DNA from: Sphingomonas sp. CL5.1 | GTDB lineage: Bacteria; Pseudomonadota; Alphaproteobacteria; Sphingomonadales; Sphingomonadaceae | Length of the DNA: 64,000 nt | Reading direction: 5' to 3' | NCBI RefSeq assembly: GCF_013344685.1 | Contig: NZ_CP050137.1 | Span: forward strand, 2,156,001-2,220,000 | Shown: one piece after another, positions 62,606-64,000 of the stretch | Layout: each line of letters opens with the position of its first letter | Numbering within the stretch: the stretch's first letter is position 1 | The notes under the pieces: model-generated | What the model was told of the DNA's origin: nothing | Databases searched by the model: none | What the model saw: only the letters and a program-made list of their open reading frames with translations | Made by a program: the position numbers and the translations under genes

Positions 62606-63112
62606 TCAGCGGCGCAGCGCCTCGACGCGCGCACGCTCGTCTTCCGGGATCAGTCCTTCCAGCACCGCCCAGAAGCCGGTCACCGCTTCCTGTCCGGCCT
62701 TGGAATAGGCGCCCGACAATTTCTCGCGCAGCGCCTCGTAGAGATCCCCTTCGAGCGCCCGGCCGGCGTCGGTCAGCCGCAGCAGCCGCTGGCGACGGTC
62801 GCGCTCGCCGGGGCGACTTTCCACCAGCCCGCGCTCGGCCAGATCGTTGAGCACGCGGCCGAGCGATTGTTTGGTGATCGCCAGCAGCGTCAGCAGGTCG
62901 CTCACCGCCATGTCCGGGCGGCGGGCGATGAAATAGAGCGCCCGATGGTGCGCCCGTCCCAGTCCCTGCCGCGCCAGCCCGCGATCGATCGCGCGGGTGA
63001 CGTGGCTATTGCCGAAATAGAGCAGTTCCAGCCCGCGGCGGATTTCCGGTTCGCGCAGGAAGAGCGGGGAGGCGGATTGGATCGAGGCGGCCATGTTGAC
63101 CGGCATTGCCAT
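62606..63112 (-). CDS. MarR-family transcriptional regulator
   Basis: A 168-residue winged-helix regulator. Helices in LGRAHHRALYFIARRPDMAV and the recognition region LLAITKQSLGRVLNDLAERG are followed by the wing (RDRRQRLLRLTDAGRALEGD). The ligand and target are unknown. It lies divergent from ilvE, whose start is 65 bases away, so it may regulate ilvE or itself. The start is placed at 63112. In-frame ATGs at 63106 and 63094 are alternatives. Confidence 0.88.
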   Translation of the reverse strand: MAMPVNMAASIQSASPLFLREPEIRRGLELLYFGNSHVTRAIDRGLARQGLGRAHHRALYFIARRPDMAVSDLLTLLAITKQSLGRVLNDLAERGLVESRPGERDRRQRLLRLTDAGRALEGDLYEALREKLSGAYSKAGQEAVTGFWAVLEGLIPEDERARVEALRR

Positions 63113-63177
63113 CGGGCCTACCCGATCGCAACCGTCAAACCGCGCCTTTCCGCGCACCGTATCGACAGGAGGTTACC

Positions 63178-64000
63178 CTGGACTTCGCGTTCGAGCCGAG
63201 CCCCAATCCCGTGCCTGCCAACGAGCGTGCCGCGCGGCTCGTCGACCCGGTGTTCGGTCGTGTTCATACCGATCACATGGCGATCCTGCGCTGGTCGCAG
63301 GACAAAGGCTGGCATGACGCGAAGGTGACGGCGCGCGTGGCGTTGACGGTCGATCCCGCGACCGCCGTATTGCATTACGCGCAGGAGATTTTCGAGGGGC
63401 TGAAGGCCTATCGCATGGAGGACGGCTCGGCGGCGCTGTTCCGCCCGGACGCCAACGCGCGCCGCTTCCGCGATTCCGCGCGCCGCATGGCGATGCCGGA
63501 ACTGCCCGACGAGTTGTTCCTCGCCTCGGTCGAGGCGCTCGTCCGCGCCGATCGCGATTGGATACCGACGAGCGAAGGCGGCTCGCTCTATCTCCGCCCG
63601 TTCATGATCGCCAGCGAGGCATTCCTCGGTGTGAAGCCATCGTCGGAATATCTCTATATCGTCCTCGCCTCCTCGGTCGGCTCCTATTGGAAGGGGGGGG
63701 TGAAGCCCGTCTCTTTGTGGGTGAGCCACGAATATACACGCGCTGCGCCAGGCGGCACGGGGGCGGCCAAGTGCGGCGGCAATTACGCCACCAGCCTCGT
63801 CGCGCAGGCCGAGGCGACGCGGCGCGGTTGCGACCAGGTGGTGTTCCTCGACGCGGCCGAGCGCCGCTGGATCGAAGAACTGGGTGGCATGAACATCTTC
63901 TTCGTGTTCGACGACGGCTCGATCCTCACTCCGCCGCTGACCGGCACGATCCTGCCCGGCATCACCCGCGATTCGATCCTCACGCTGGCCCGCGACCAGG
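63178..64000 (+). CDS. ilvE: branched-chain amino acid aminotransferase, C-terminus cut by window edge, CTG start
   Basis: The 274 visible codons encode a fold-type IV PLP aminotransferase that interconverts leucine, isoleucine and valine with their keto acids. Recognisable segments are LHYAQEIFEGLKAYR, LYLRPFMIASEAFLGV, and the Schiff-base lysine in GGTGAAKCGGNYATSL. There is no ATG or GTG near the expected N-terminus. A CTG at 63178 sits five bases after AGGAGG and yields the family-typical opening DFAFEPSPNPVPA. An in-frame GTG at 63211 would cut this off. The frame continues to the window edge. Confidence 0.92.
   Translation, partial: MDFAFEPSPNPVPANERAARLVDPVFGRVHTDHMAILRWSQDKGWHDAKVTARVALTVDPATAVLHYAQEIFEGLKAYRMEDGSAALFRPDANARRFRDSARRMAMPELPDELFLASVEALVRADRDWIPTSEGGSLYLRPFMIASEAFLGVKPSSEYLYIVLASSVGSYWKGGVKPVSLWVSHEYTRAAPGGTGAAKCGGNYATSLVAQAEATRRGCDQVVFLDAAERRWIEELGGMNIFFVFDDGSILTPPLTGTILPGITRDSILTLARDQ

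Noticed and set aside
1..64000. CRISPR arrays, insertion sequences, prophage or toxin-antitoxin genes
   Set aside because: No spaced direct repeats, transposase, integrase or phage genes were seen on reading through the window.

Overview
The window is high-GC, gene-dense alphaproteobacterial chromosome, most probably from a Sphingomonas (Sphingomonadaceae). This rests on protein content: a sphingomonad-type exosortase A (XrtA) cluster, a substrate with a PEPxxWA-type sorting tail, CtaA, an archaeal-type class I aldolase, and an ornithine decarboxylase next to a deoxyhypusine-synthase-like protein. That last pair fits the homospermidine typical of Sphingomonas sensu stricto. The genus is an inference, because no 16S gene is present. 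There is no sign of phage, IS elements, CRISPR or plasmid functions.

Layout. 1-7 kb: a truncated periplasmic PPIase, tpiA-cupin, leucyl aminopeptidase-DUF1905, trxB and a secreted S10 carboxypeptidase. 7.0-23.8 kb: the XrtA/exopolysaccharide locus. A leftward arm (acyl carrier protein, hydrolase 2, hydrolase 1) diverges from a long rightward arm: AMP ligase, PLP decarboxylase, export protein, chain-length determinant, tyrosine autokinase, outer-membrane protein, ATPase, polysaccharide deacetylase, FemAB-like protein, sugar transferase, exosortase A-EpsI fusion and asparagine-synthase-like amidotransferase. Most genes overlap by 1-4 bases, so the rightward arm looks like one or two operons. 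23.9-26.3 kb: the polyamine pair (deoxyhypusine-synthase-like, ornithine decarboxylase). 26.4-36 kb: PLP dehydratase, TlpA, aldolase, O-methyltransferase, DUF952, gyrA, a small secreted protein, an SDR, yaaA and a TPR protein. 36-44.7 kb: Lrp regulator, a degenerate histidine kinase with a polysaccharide deacetylase, an Ntn-hydrolase acylase, an amidohydrolase, trhO and a SleB-like hydrolase.

44.8-64 kb: tRNA-Pro(CGG), a ferredoxin-NADP reductase, a PnuC/NadR-like pair for nicotinamide riboside salvage, a CsgG-like protein with an SH3-like tail, lepA, the PEPxxWA-CTERM substrate, modABC, rplM-rpsI, ctaA-cutA, a MerC/Zur pair behind a Zur-like palindrome, dxs plus a 47-residue membrane protein, tlyA, tspO, ubiK, ybjN-proC, a MarR regulator and a truncated ilvE.

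How it fits together. The XrtA locus should make and export an exopolysaccharide and process PEP-CTERM proteins. One candidate substrate (50542-51237) lies about 27 kb away, which is usual for this system. Several genes appear to start at non-ATG codons, including probable CTG starts for hydrolase 2 and ilvE and a TTG start for ornithine decarboxylase. I found no convincing wholly new system. The least understood parts are the carrier-protein/ligase/decarboxylase/hydrolase module of the XrtA locus, the degenerate kinase, and several small or fused hypothetical proteins.
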